Made by a program: the position numbers and the translations under genes
Shown: piece by piece, positions 60,801 to 64,000 of the stretch
Layout of the letters: each line of letters begins with the position of its first letter
How positions within the stretch are numbered: position 1 is the first letter of the stretch
The notes under the pieces: generated by a model
Database searches by the model: none
What the model was told of the DNA's origin: nothing
What the model saw: the letters and a program-made list of their open reading frames with translations, nothing else
Assembly (NCBI RefSeq): GCF_015706575.1
Contig: NW_024037069.1
Location: 45,256,347 to 45,320,346 of the forward strand
Reading direction: 5' to 3'
DNA length: 64,000 nt
Source: Patiria miniata
Lineage: Eukaryota; Echinodermata; Asteroidea; Valvatida; Asterinidae

Positions 60801-61180
60801 AACAATAGATCAACCATTAGGCCCCATTCACTACACAAACCTATGTGCAACAATGTGTGGCAACAACACGTGCGCCTCTCCCATATCACACTGTATGTTT
60901 CAGCCGCACGGGTCATACGCATGGGAACTCATGTCAGACTTTGTGCACACATGACGGACATTAATCACAGCTGTGATTGGTCAACATATCAAGGGGCGGG
61001 GCTTAATGGATTAGTCTATTGTTGTTCAGAGTAAAGATGATGTGAAAGGGCAGAAATAGGCTTTATGAAGGAAGTTACGCGTATGATTTCAAATCAGTAT
61101 AAGGTCATGCAATCCTCTTAGTAAAGTATAAATTTAACTCGAGTACTTACTTGCCATCCCAATCAGCGTCCCAGCACACC
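33632..61180 (-). CDS. Large secreted mosaic protein: EGF, WxxW, VWC-like, thyroglobulin-1 and Kunitz modules (5' incomplete)
   Basis: Forty-seven exons with GT/AG boundaries were traced by hand. Every junction keeps the frame, giving 4843 nt or about 1613 residues to a TAA at 33632. Module borders use phase-1 introns; VWC-like modules are also cut by a phase-2 intron after the first Cys of their CxC. Order from the N-terminus: cysteine-rich start, EGF, WxxW, six VWC-like modules, thyroglobulin-1 (TY) x6 with Ser/Thr linkers, Kunitz, a seventh TY, eight VWC-like modules, cysteine-rich tail. No signal peptide exon is seen, so the gene begins upstream of 61180, perhaps beyond 64000. TY and Kunitz modules are known protease inhibitors, and VWC modules bind growth factors or matrix. 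An extracellular inhibitor/matrix role is inferred. No named orthologue recognised. Confidence 0.8.
34058..34104 (-). CDS. Mosaic gene exon 46: VWC-like second half
   Basis: TAG acceptor and GTACTT donor. Encodes CTCFRGGHWDCV once joined in phase 2 to exon 45. CxC...GxWxC is the shared signature of these modules. Confidence 0.75.
34631..34697 (-). CDS. Mosaic gene exon 45: VWC-like first half
   Basis: Encodes LCYEEGVAYLSGD and ends TTDLHQ with a split Cys codon. CAG acceptor, GTAAAT donor. Confidence 0.75.
34836..34862 (-). CDS. Mosaic gene exon 44: short linker
   Basis: 27 bp (KQWLVKYP). The TTAG acceptor at 34862 was chosen because it keeps the frame between exons 43 and 45; an alternative CAG ten bases upstream would break it. 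Least certain exon of this part. Confidence 0.5.
35112..35164 (-). CDS. Mosaic gene exon 43: VWC-like second half
   Basis: Encodes CRCFDDGEVQCEDKACSP. CAG acceptor, GTATGT donor. Confidence 0.75.
35826..35910 (-). CDS. Mosaic gene exon 42: VWC-like first half
   Basis: Encodes IKCQFEGKTYTNGDQFWKQC, the clearest VWC pattern (C, GKxY, NGDxF, C) in the gene. CAG acceptor, GTTAGA donor. Confidence 0.78.
36080..36530. repeat. Minisatellite of GACTTGTGGGG/GACATGTGAG units
   Basis: About 40 units of 10-12 bp. GACTTGTGGGGA alternates with CTTTCGAGGACATGTGAA in a higher-order pattern of about 30 bp. Intronic. The apparent Ser/Pro/Lys-rich or Leu/Gly-rich ORFs on both strands are repeat translations. 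Confidence 0.9.
36558..36636 (-). CDS. Mosaic gene exon 41: VWC-like second half
   Basis: Encodes CTCHNGLLECVEDAEC and a short tail. CAG acceptor, GTACTT donor. Confidence 0.75.
36968..37034 (-). CDS. Mosaic gene exon 40: VWC-like first half
   Basis: Encodes SCFVKEVEIRNTQSQTIDCR. CAG acceptor, GTGAGA donor. The usual GxxY is lost, so this is a divergent module. Confidence 0.7.
37585..37637 (-). CDS. Mosaic gene exon 39: VWC-like second half
   Basis: Encodes CRCLGNNATSCDREYCSP. Good CAG acceptor and GTGAGT donor. Confidence 0.75.
37964..38042 (-). CDS. Mosaic gene exon 38: VWC-like first half
   Basis: Encodes GCEYKEEAYTNGQTFYDRC. CAG acceptor, GTATGT donor. Confidence 0.76.
38105..38245. 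mobile_element. MITE fragment with G-runs
   Basis: Begins CAGTAGCGTATCCAG, related in inverse to the end near 31780, and carries two G-runs of about 12. Intronic and non-coding. Confidence 0.35.
38576..38637 (-). CDS. Mosaic gene exon 37: VWC-like second half
   Basis: Encodes CTCYGGQWQCQDYTCDP. CAG acceptor, GTAAGT donor. Confidence 0.76.
39081..39147 (-). CDS. Mosaic gene exon 36: VWC-like first half
   Basis: Encodes HCYHEGTPYHTEDKIMNDC. CAG acceptor, GTAAGA donor. Confidence 0.76.
39571..39623 (-). CDS. Mosaic gene exon 35: VWC-like second half
   Basis: Encodes CTCMSHGHVTCETNYCIP. CAG acceptor, GTAAGT donor. Confidence 0.76.
40196..40280 (-). CDS. Mosaic gene exon 34: VWC-like first half
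   Basis: Encodes TECHRDNGKVMTIGSFYYND followed by C. TAG acceptor, GTGAGT donor. Confidence 0.74.
40348..40556. mobile_element. Pair of inverted tRNA-derived SINE heads
   Basis: Minus strand 40348-40417 and plus strand 40481-40556 each carry an A-box (TAGCTCAGYTGGTAGAG) and a B-box (GGTTCAAAYCC). The anticodon arms do not pair properly, so they are SINE-derived, not tRNA genes. They lie head to tail in inverse orientation, about 60 bp apart, in an intron. Confidence 0.65.
41127..41197 (-). CDS. Mosaic gene exon 33: VWC-like second half
   Basis: Encodes CNCIGGSWDCQMKPNCNP. CAG acceptor, GTACGA donor. Confidence 0.76.
41230..41975. repeat. Degenerate ~100-160 bp tandem repeat
   Basis: GAGRTTGGATTCGAATGTAGGACC recurs near 41250, 41380, 41500, 41635, 41770 and 41945, each followed by loosely similar sequence. 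The core contains a B-box-like GGATTCGAAT. Intronic. Confidence 0.65.
42009..42066 (-). CDS. Mosaic gene exon 32: VWC-like first half
   Basis: Encodes NCYRFGMVETQYERGCEE. CAG acceptor, GTGAGT donor. Confidence 0.74.
42550..42602 (-). CDS. Mosaic gene exon 31: VWC-like second half
   Basis: Encodes CVCLGNNQAACTRKYCPS, very like exon 39. CAG acceptor, GTGAGT donor. Confidence 0.76.
42770..43425. repeat. Minisatellite of GGCCACACCTACC units
   Basis: About 19 degenerate units of 25-45 bp around CCACACCTACC and ATCAAT. The last unit contains the splice donor of exon 30. ORFs across it (Pro/Thr-rich) are repeat translations. Confidence 0.85.
43426..43528 (-). CDS. Mosaic gene exon 30: Ser/Thr/Pro linker and VWC-like first half
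   Basis: Linker VSTTPAPIPEIDG, then GCISEGVMYHRDDEFFQDC. TAG acceptor; donor GTAGGT at the edge of the minisatellite. Confidence 0.78.
43708..43965 (-). CDS. Mosaic gene exon 29: thyroglobulin type-1 module 7
   Basis: A Pro-rich lead, then a TY module: TCERKLARFN, PLCTPDGNYKPKQC, VCECV (in place of CWCV) and a final VQVC. All six cysteines are present. CAG acceptor after a C-run, GTGAGT donor. Confidence 0.85.
44071..44142 (+). mobile_element. tRNA-derived SINE head
   Basis: A-box TAGCTCAATTGGTAGA and B-box GGTTCAAACCC with a CAATCCGGAAGTTG middle shared with the copy at 40348. Same SINE family, in an intron. Confidence 0.6.
44275..44439 (-). CDS. Mosaic gene exon 28: Kunitz (BPTI) domain
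   Basis: A complete Kunitz domain in one exon, flanked by phase-1 introns: VCRLPVVKGPCRARF, then KCHMFVYSGCRGNDNHF and EECQSTC. All six cysteines are in canonical spacing. The P1 residue is Arg (after Cys in GPCRAR), as in trypsin-type inhibitors. TAG acceptor, GTGAGT donor. Confidence 0.92.
44553..44692. repeat. 18-bp tandem repeat GGTCAGGTGACACCTGTT
   Basis: About seven copies, nearly perfect. Each holds CAGGTG and CACCTG facing each other around one base, so the unit is an E-box palindrome. Intronic. Confidence 0.9.
44792..44827 (-). CDS. Mosaic gene exon 27: Ser/Thr/Pro linker
   Basis: 36 bp encoding SILQSTTPVPD between TY 6 and Kunitz. CAG acceptor, GTAAGT donor, phases 1 and 1. Confidence 0.7.
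45081..45296 (-). CDS. Mosaic gene exon 26: thyroglobulin type-1 module 6
   Basis: NCTRQQEITSRL, PTCEPNGTYTPLQC, VCYCM and TPSC supply the six TY cysteines. CAG acceptor, GTACAT donor. Confidence 0.87.
45400..45600. repeat. Interspersed repeat copy B (unclassified)
   Basis: Related to copies at 30115-30300 and 51945-52140. Begins with a TTGCTATTTT...GCAATA hairpin shared with copy C. Confidence 0.45.
45715..45850 (+). mobile_element. SINE-like fragment with 17-bp tandem repeats
   Basis: A TTGGCGCAGTGGTC A-box-like start and several copies of CCTGCCCAGATTCAAAT, which contain a B-box-like GATTCAAATCC. Intronic. Confidence 0.45.
46028..46132 (-). CDS. Mosaic gene exon 25: linker
   Basis: 105 bp of polar linker (STPHQDTMVTKPIPLDS) between TY modules 5 and 6, no cysteine. 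CAG acceptor, GTAAGT donor. Confidence 0.68.
46502..46714 (-). CDS. Mosaic gene exon 24: thyroglobulin type-1 module 5 lacking one disulfide
   Basis: TSCIRQQQI, YPSCHRNGTFNTMQH, VYCVDKNG and MPDC. The third and fourth TY cysteines are His and Val. CAG acceptor, GTAAGT donor. Confidence 0.83.
47215..47373 (-). CDS. Mosaic gene exon 23: Thr-rich linker
   Basis: Encodes TPTNTTTVMIHPDVSLTHSG and a basic rest, no cysteine. CAG acceptor, GTAGGT donor, phases 1 and 1. Confidence 0.68.
47966..48181 (-). CDS. Mosaic gene exon 22: thyroglobulin type-1 module 4
   Basis: RCKLQRLISQF, PSCQEDGRFSPEQC, LCFCVD and GVNC, six cysteines. CAG acceptor, GTAAAA donor. Confidence 0.87.
48563..48660 (-). CDS. Mosaic gene exon 21: linker
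   Basis: 98 bp of charged linker (KPYTNKMDPDNEPYTLQTYP), no cysteine. CAG acceptor, GTGAGT donor. Confidence 0.68.
48940..49520. repeat. Minisatellite of GATGACTTGT units
   Basis: About 45 units of 10-12 bp based on GATGACTTGTGATTGACTTGT. Related by the GACTTGT core to the array at 36080-36530 and a short run near 46350-46410. Intronic. Confidence 0.9.
49550..49756 (-). CDS. Mosaic gene exon 20: thyroglobulin type-1 module 3 lacking one disulfide
   Basis: TPCRQERDNAEL, VPECDETGRYQPLQI, RFCVDVNG and FMDC. The third and fourth TY cysteines are Ile and Arg, as a pair. CAG acceptor, GTGAGA donor. Confidence 0.83.
50049..50075 (-). CDS. Mosaic gene exon 19: micro-linker
   Basis: 27 bp encoding DIPVSTTT between TY 2 and TY 3. 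CAG acceptor, GTAGGT donor; frame kept on both sides. Confidence 0.62.
50377..50586 (-). CDS. Mosaic gene exon 18: thyroglobulin type-1 module 2
   Basis: PCIETTQDTTTRL, PKCLPNGDFAPLQC, VCYCVT and RPNC, six cysteines. TAG acceptor, GTGAGC donor. Confidence 0.87.
51097..51141 (-). CDS. Mosaic gene exon 17: linker
   Basis: 45 bp encoding TNPLHFTMPSTQT. CAG acceptor, GTAAGT donor. Confidence 0.65.
51589..51804 (-). CDS. Mosaic gene exon 16: thyroglobulin type-1 module 1
   Basis: VCFDEQRRFAT, PVCNSDGTFSPIQC, VCFCVT and SPNC, six cysteines. TAG acceptor, GTTAGC donor. Confidence 0.87.
51945..52140. repeat. Interspersed repeat copy C (unclassified)
   Basis: TTGCTATTTTCCTAGCAAT hairpin and CAATTTGAATTATTTGCTGC shared with copies A and B. 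Intronic. Confidence 0.45.
52273..52328 (-). CDS. Mosaic gene exon 15: VWC-like second half
   Basis: Encodes CLCNGGNLTCTTKPCESN. CAG acceptor, GTAAGT donor. Confidence 0.76.
52552..52590. repeat. (GTTT)n microsatellite
   Basis: About nine perfect TTTG units in an intron. Confidence 0.9.
52901..53037 (-). CDS. Mosaic gene exon 14: VWC-like second half fused to next first half
   Basis: CKCFDGKWLCTRRFC, then STCVDEVTTSLVKSGQTIRRG and C. The phase-1 intron between modules is absent here, so one exon spans two half-modules. Confidence 0.8.
53494..53652 (-). CDS. Mosaic gene exon 13: VWC-like second half fused to next first half
   Basis: CVCTQGKWECTRDPCEEG, a Thr/Asp linker, then KVCTTPTGLPYPHGATIGQD and C. 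TAG acceptor, GTGGGT donor. Confidence 0.8.
53991..54137 (-). CDS. Mosaic gene exon 12: VWC-like second half fused to next first half
   Basis: CICKNSKWDCTQTICP, then LRCVNPETNNRHDDGEIVKR and DC. CAG acceptor, GTGAGT donor. Confidence 0.8.
54400..56370 (+). mobile_element. 5'-truncated Jockey/CR1-type LINE, antisense to the host gene
   Basis: An open frame to the stop at 56284 encodes reverse transcriptase without an endonuclease domain, so the element is 5'-truncated. RT landmarks: APGPDGILPTILKE, NYRPISLTSIPCKLLE, HGFRKGRSCETQL, VIIMDFSKAFDLVPH, SGVPQGTVLGPLLF and catalytic LADDCILYR, then a C-terminal region with RRAARFVCKDF. The reading frame can be extended to 54287 but the first about 35 codons look like flanking DNA; a GGGAAATCTTCAGACT duplication near 54408 may mark the junction. 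The 3' end probably lies in the ACAGATACAGATACA repeat near 56350. No frameshift, so it is young. Confidence 0.85.
56598..56723. repeat. Small inverted repeat ending 7 bp from a splice donor
   Basis: TTGTTACATCCCAACTATA on the left and its near reverse complement on the right, with CCCAACTA repeated inside. MITE-like hairpin directly downstream of exon 11. Confidence 0.6.
56731..56803 (-). CDS. Mosaic gene exon 11: VWC-like first half
   Basis: DYCRIDNHFIFFHGQTAKKD and C. CAG acceptor, GTGAGT donor. Its partner exon 12 lies beyond the LINE, 2.6 kb away. Confidence 0.75.
57141..57211 (-). CDS. Mosaic gene exon 10: VWC-like second half
   Basis: Encodes CTCDMTNGWSCVDIDDPTC. CAG acceptor, GTCAGT donor. 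Confidence 0.75.
57513..57591 (-). CDS. Mosaic gene exon 9: VWC-like first half
   Basis: QCIVGETVFNHGDTTTLDC. TAG acceptor, GTAAGC donor. Confidence 0.75.
57792..57839 (-). CDS. Mosaic gene exon 8: Ser/Thr/Pro linker
   Basis: 48 bp encoding PISTTPAPQFSWLPS, like the linkers in exons 27 and 30. TAG acceptor, GTAAGT donor. Confidence 0.68.
58146..58201 (-). CDS. Mosaic gene exon 7: VWC-like second half
   Basis: Encodes CECQLDGRWECHRDEDYC. CAG acceptor, GTAAGT donor. Confidence 0.76.
58867..58951 (-). CDS. Mosaic gene exon 6: VWC-like first half
   Basis: FTCIQKTLEYSAREVVKEGD and C. CAG acceptor, GTATGT donor. Confidence 0.75.
59176..59372 (-). CDS. Mosaic gene exon 5: WxxW module, second part
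   Basis: IECQTEEGIDHTVLGQVLTC, then GLKCRNDEQ and HCLDYRVRILC. This is the cysteine half of the mucin-2-type WxxW module (GLxCxNxxQ, CxDYxVRxxC). CAG acceptor, GTGAGT donor. Confidence 0.85.
59533..59626 (-). CDS. Mosaic gene exon 4: WxxW module, first part
   Basis: YRWSDWVNLDRENIIGDFET contains the WxxW and GDFE signatures that open mucin-2/cartilage intermediate layer protein-type WxxW modules. CAG acceptor, GTAAGT donor, phase 2 join to exon 5. Confidence 0.85.
60053..60145 (-). CDS. Mosaic gene exon 3: EGF-like domain
   Basis: VCNSPCQNGGTCAAPDHCVC followed by YTGDTC: six cysteines in EGF spacing. No calcium-binding DxD/N lead. CAG acceptor, GTAAGT donor. Confidence 0.88.
60539..60597 (-). 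CDS. Mosaic gene exon 2: cysteine-rich segment
   Basis: LCCEGYTGRVEDGCPT, a CCEGYTG...GC pattern common between EMI-like and EGF modules. TAG acceptor, GTACGT donor. Confidence 0.7.
61151..61180 (-). CDS. Mosaic gene exon 1 as visible: short cysteine exon
   Basis: 30 bp encoding VCWDADWDG, joining in phase 2 to exon 2. CAG acceptor at 61181, so coding exons must exist further upstream; none was recognised to 64000. Confidence 0.55.
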
Positions 61181-61199
61181 CTGTAAATGATAACGGATA

Positions 61200-62280
61200 A
61201 GGAAGTCACCAAATTAATTCATTATTCTCCTTTGTGTTTAGGTTTCAACTATAGTTGGGTTCAGACATGCGTAGCTTGCAGCTATCATAGAGGGCATCTT
61301 TTAATTTAATTCAGTAACAACAAACACACAAAAGGTTCACTTATAAATGCATATCCCAGCAAAACACAGGCATTGCCCTCTAAGATGGCTGCCACTTATA
61401 AGGTCTATTGAGACTAGAGCCAAATTGATGGACTGCTACAACGTTGTACAAGTACCAATAGATTGCCTCTGTATACATTACAGAGTTCAAGTGGCAACAT
61501 GTTGGACAGAAAGTGAAAAAATTACATTTTCGACAACTGTTGTGGTTCAGAAGGCAGAAGCACAGATTTGTAAATTTGTACAGAATTTTGGGAAGAAACT
61601 GTGATTTTATTACGGTACCATTTTGGGAAGCAACAAGGTTATTTTGCATTCTTGCGATCTCCATTTTTGTGTTTTGTCATTGTCTCCTTTATTTTAGCCC
61701 CCAAAATTCCTTCAAATAATCATAACCTTGCTCTCTTTACATGACATTTCTTTTGATTTTCAACATTGTCTGCTAAATTACGTTATTAGCCAAGGAAAAA
61801 AAGAGGTTCTCTGATTGGTGCGCTCTTCGGCAGATCCTCGCATGCAATTTTTTCCCCGCATATGATGCGGCCATAACACAGGTACGGTGCCCTTTACGTG
61901 TGTACATTAATAAAGGAATGGGGTTCTATTTTTGGTCAGGAACCAGACTAAATTACTCCGTGCAGCTAGGTTAGTATCAAGTGTTAGGTCAAGGTTCGAG
62001 ATGTCTAAAAACTGACGGTGGTGAGTTAAAAGCTCAGATTTTTTTCCAAAAAAATCTGTCAGATGGTCCAAACGCCAATGGTTCTGGAAATGTTGAGAGT
62101 TATGGATCAAACAAGGCAACTTTTTGGGTGGATTTGTGTTTCAGAAAGTGGAATTCCTGACAAACGTATTTCGTCTATCAAAGTGCATTTCCATTTCTCA
62201 CACAGCGTATTGACCACCCGAAAAATGACATTGACAATGCTAGAAAGGCACAATTTTAATTTCTAGTTTCTCACAGTCCC
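61200..62280. other. No exon seen
   Basis: AT-rich presumed intron or 5' flank of the mosaic gene. Open frames here lack recognisable domains. Confidence 0.35.
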
Positions 62281-62435
62281 TGGCCGAGTCCGAGTTACTT
62301 GGCTAGAATGGCTACGGCTTGAATTACACACGGGTCTATGGAAAGTGGCTGCAGCCGGCCGCTGCATGCCATGCCATGGGCCGTCACACCATGCACACCG
62401 GCGTAGTAAGCCAAGTAATTCAGACACGGCCCTTG
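62280..62435. mobile_element. MITE-like inverted repeat element
   Basis: GGCCGAGTCCGAGTTACTTGGCT at the left and its approximate reverse complement at 62408-62430. The centre contains a TGCAGCCGGCCGCTGCA palindrome. Non-coding. Confidence 0.55.
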
Positions 62436-62455
62436 ATTCATGATGTTCTAGCTCT

Positions 62456-62537
62456 ACTGAGTGGAGCGTTGAATTACGGGTACCCCTCCATACCCCTCTG
62501 TATGGAGGGGTACCCGTAATTCAACGCTCCACTCAGT
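62456..62537. repeat. Perfect 38-bp inverted repeat with 6-nt loop
   Basis: Arms 62456-62493 and 62500-62537 are exact reverse complements around CCCTCT. Outside them, AGCTCTACTG and CAGTAGAGCT continue the symmetry, and TGATGTTCTA occurs on both sides as a direct repeat. Confidence 0.92.
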
Positions 62538-62539
62538 AC

Positions 62540-64000
62540 TACAGTAGAGCTAATGATGTTCTATCATTTTGCGATGACTGACCTTCACTGAGATAACATT
62601 TGATGAAAAAAAGTGGCGGAGTCAGGATGCAACATTCTTTCCGCCTCTGTTCTCTGAGAAATTAGTGTGTTTACACTTTACACCGGCAAAATTGAATCTT
62701 TCCGCAAGACATGCAAGACTGAATGGAGAACAGTTTTTCTATTAGGGCGCCCTCAAACTGCAGCAGACGGTGTCGCGATCGCGCGGCACACACTTTTTTC
62801 TATAGCTTCCCGTACCCGTTCTCTTCAACATTCGATTTTTTTTCTCCAAACGAGTTTTCAATGAGAATCTTTTATTTAAAAGTAATGGGTGCATTTGCTT
62901 TTTGTTCAGTTATTATTTTCATTTGAAGCAACAATTACAATTGCTAACAATTTCAAGAAGGCCTCATTGTTAATCTCCCTAGTGGATAATTCAGGAGGAT
63001 ATCATCGCGCGGGCGAATAGGTTTTAACTTCTTTAGGAGGTACCTGGGCTGCACCATTTTTTTTTTCACTGAAGGCAACTGATATAATATTTTTTTTAAA
63101 TCAATATTTTAATGGGGGGTATCTGGGGGCACGGACCTCCGCTTACGTTTTGTGAAAACAGACAAAACGTAGGCCTCCACCACCCCACTGCACTTGGGGC
63201 CGGGTCTCGTTATAAATTCCACTGCTCACGCACGTAAAAAGCTGGGGGCGTTGAAATGGCTATCGCTTTTATAACTATAAGATCAAAGCGCTTTACATTG
63301 CGTTGTTTTCTATATGAAGCCAGAGAAGGGACAAAATAATAAATGTTCGGCCGTTGCTAATTTGTTCGAACGATTTACCTATTTTTTTTTTCGCACGATT
63401 TATTCAATTCGTTACCATGATTTACTCCTTCGTTCGCACGATTTAACGACCTAGTCCGCAAGATAGATTTTCTAATTAGTTCCCTTCTTTTTTTGGGGGG
63501 GGGGGGGGGTGATATAGGGGTATTTGAGTCTAATTAGACGTTGCCCGGGGCACGCCCCCCCCCCCCCCGAAAATGTTAAAATCTACGATGATTCCCCTAA
63601 AGCAATTCAATCAAGAATAGATTTAGGAACTTTAGCATTCCATATTATTTTTGGCCCCGTTTTCATAACATTAATTAGGCCTATACAGTCAACGGCTGAA
63701 CGGGACGGGGGTTAAGTGCAACCCCCTTCCATCCCACCGTCTCTAGAGTCCGTTACTGATATGCTCCCCCACCTATTTTGGACGTTTTCAACCATCTTTT
63801 ATTTTAAGTTTTTGTTGTATCCATAATCGCACCAAAAAGCGAATTTTGGCCGCAAATGAGTTGTAAAGCTCATACTGCGCACAAACAGGACACCTCAAAT
63901 ATAATTATAACGACAGGATTTAGCCAACAGTGATCCATTCTTAATTTTGTTCGCCAAAAGAGGCGTCCCCGTATTTTATGTTTATTCTCATCGCCGAAAA
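62540..64000. other. No gene seen; G/C runs
   Basis: Intergenic or intronic DNA. A G15 run near 63496 and a C15 run near 63556 bracket a short stretch and look like MITE ends. No exon recognised. Confidence 0.35.

Overview
The window is eukaryotic and most likely comes from a marine invertebrate deuterostome (echinoderm- or hemichordate-like; this assignment is weak). It is AT-rich, with spliced genes, homopolymer-rich introns and tRNA-derived SINEs. It also carries piggyBac-type and other MITEs, a BEL/Pao LTR retrotransposon, a Jockey/CR1-type LINE and a complete Polinton (Maverick).

Left part (1-2715): MITEs and the first coding exon (minus strand) of a secreted PAN/apple-like gene. A decayed second copy of that exon lies on the plus strand at 28381-29482, so two outward-facing copies flank the Polinton.

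Polinton (2722-26562): the ends are defined to the base by a 6-bp target duplication, TGCATG, on both sides and by terminal inverted repeats starting AGTAG. It encodes a protein-primed PolB, a retroviral-type integrase, an A32/FtsK-type packaging ATPase, a double-jelly-roll-type major capsid protein and several conserved small or membrane proteins. It also encodes a TFIIB-like transcription factor. No maturation protease is recognisable. The TIRs carry arrays of CACGTG boxes fused to TCAAGGTCA nuclear-receptor half-sites. A short duplicate of the PolB start lies next to the left TIR. Two related hairpins flanked by A/T tracts and an array of 22-bp repeats lie between genes. A full-length BEL/Pao element (4782-13401, two 585-bp LTRs, CTCGT target duplication, uninterrupted 2166-aa Gag-Pol) has landed inside one Polinton gene and split it.

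Middle (26569-33600): flanking DNA, the PAN pseudogene, tandem repeats and MITEs, with no gene recognised.

Right part (33632-61180, minus strand): one large secreted mosaic gene. I traced 47 exons whose phases all join into one open frame of about 1613 residues, ending in a stop; the 5' end is missing or unrecognised. Order: a short cysteine-rich start, EGF, a mucin-2-type WxxW module, six VWC-like modules, seven thyroglobulin type-1 modules separated by Ser/Thr/Pro linkers, one Kunitz domain before the last thyroglobulin module, eight more VWC-like modules and a cysteine-rich C-terminus. Its introns hold minisatellites, SINEs and an antisense LINE (about 54400-56370). The thyroglobulin and Kunitz modules suggest an extracellular protease-inhibitor or matrix protein. 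The last 2.8 kb holds a MITE, a perfect 38-bp hairpin and G/C runs, with no gene seen.
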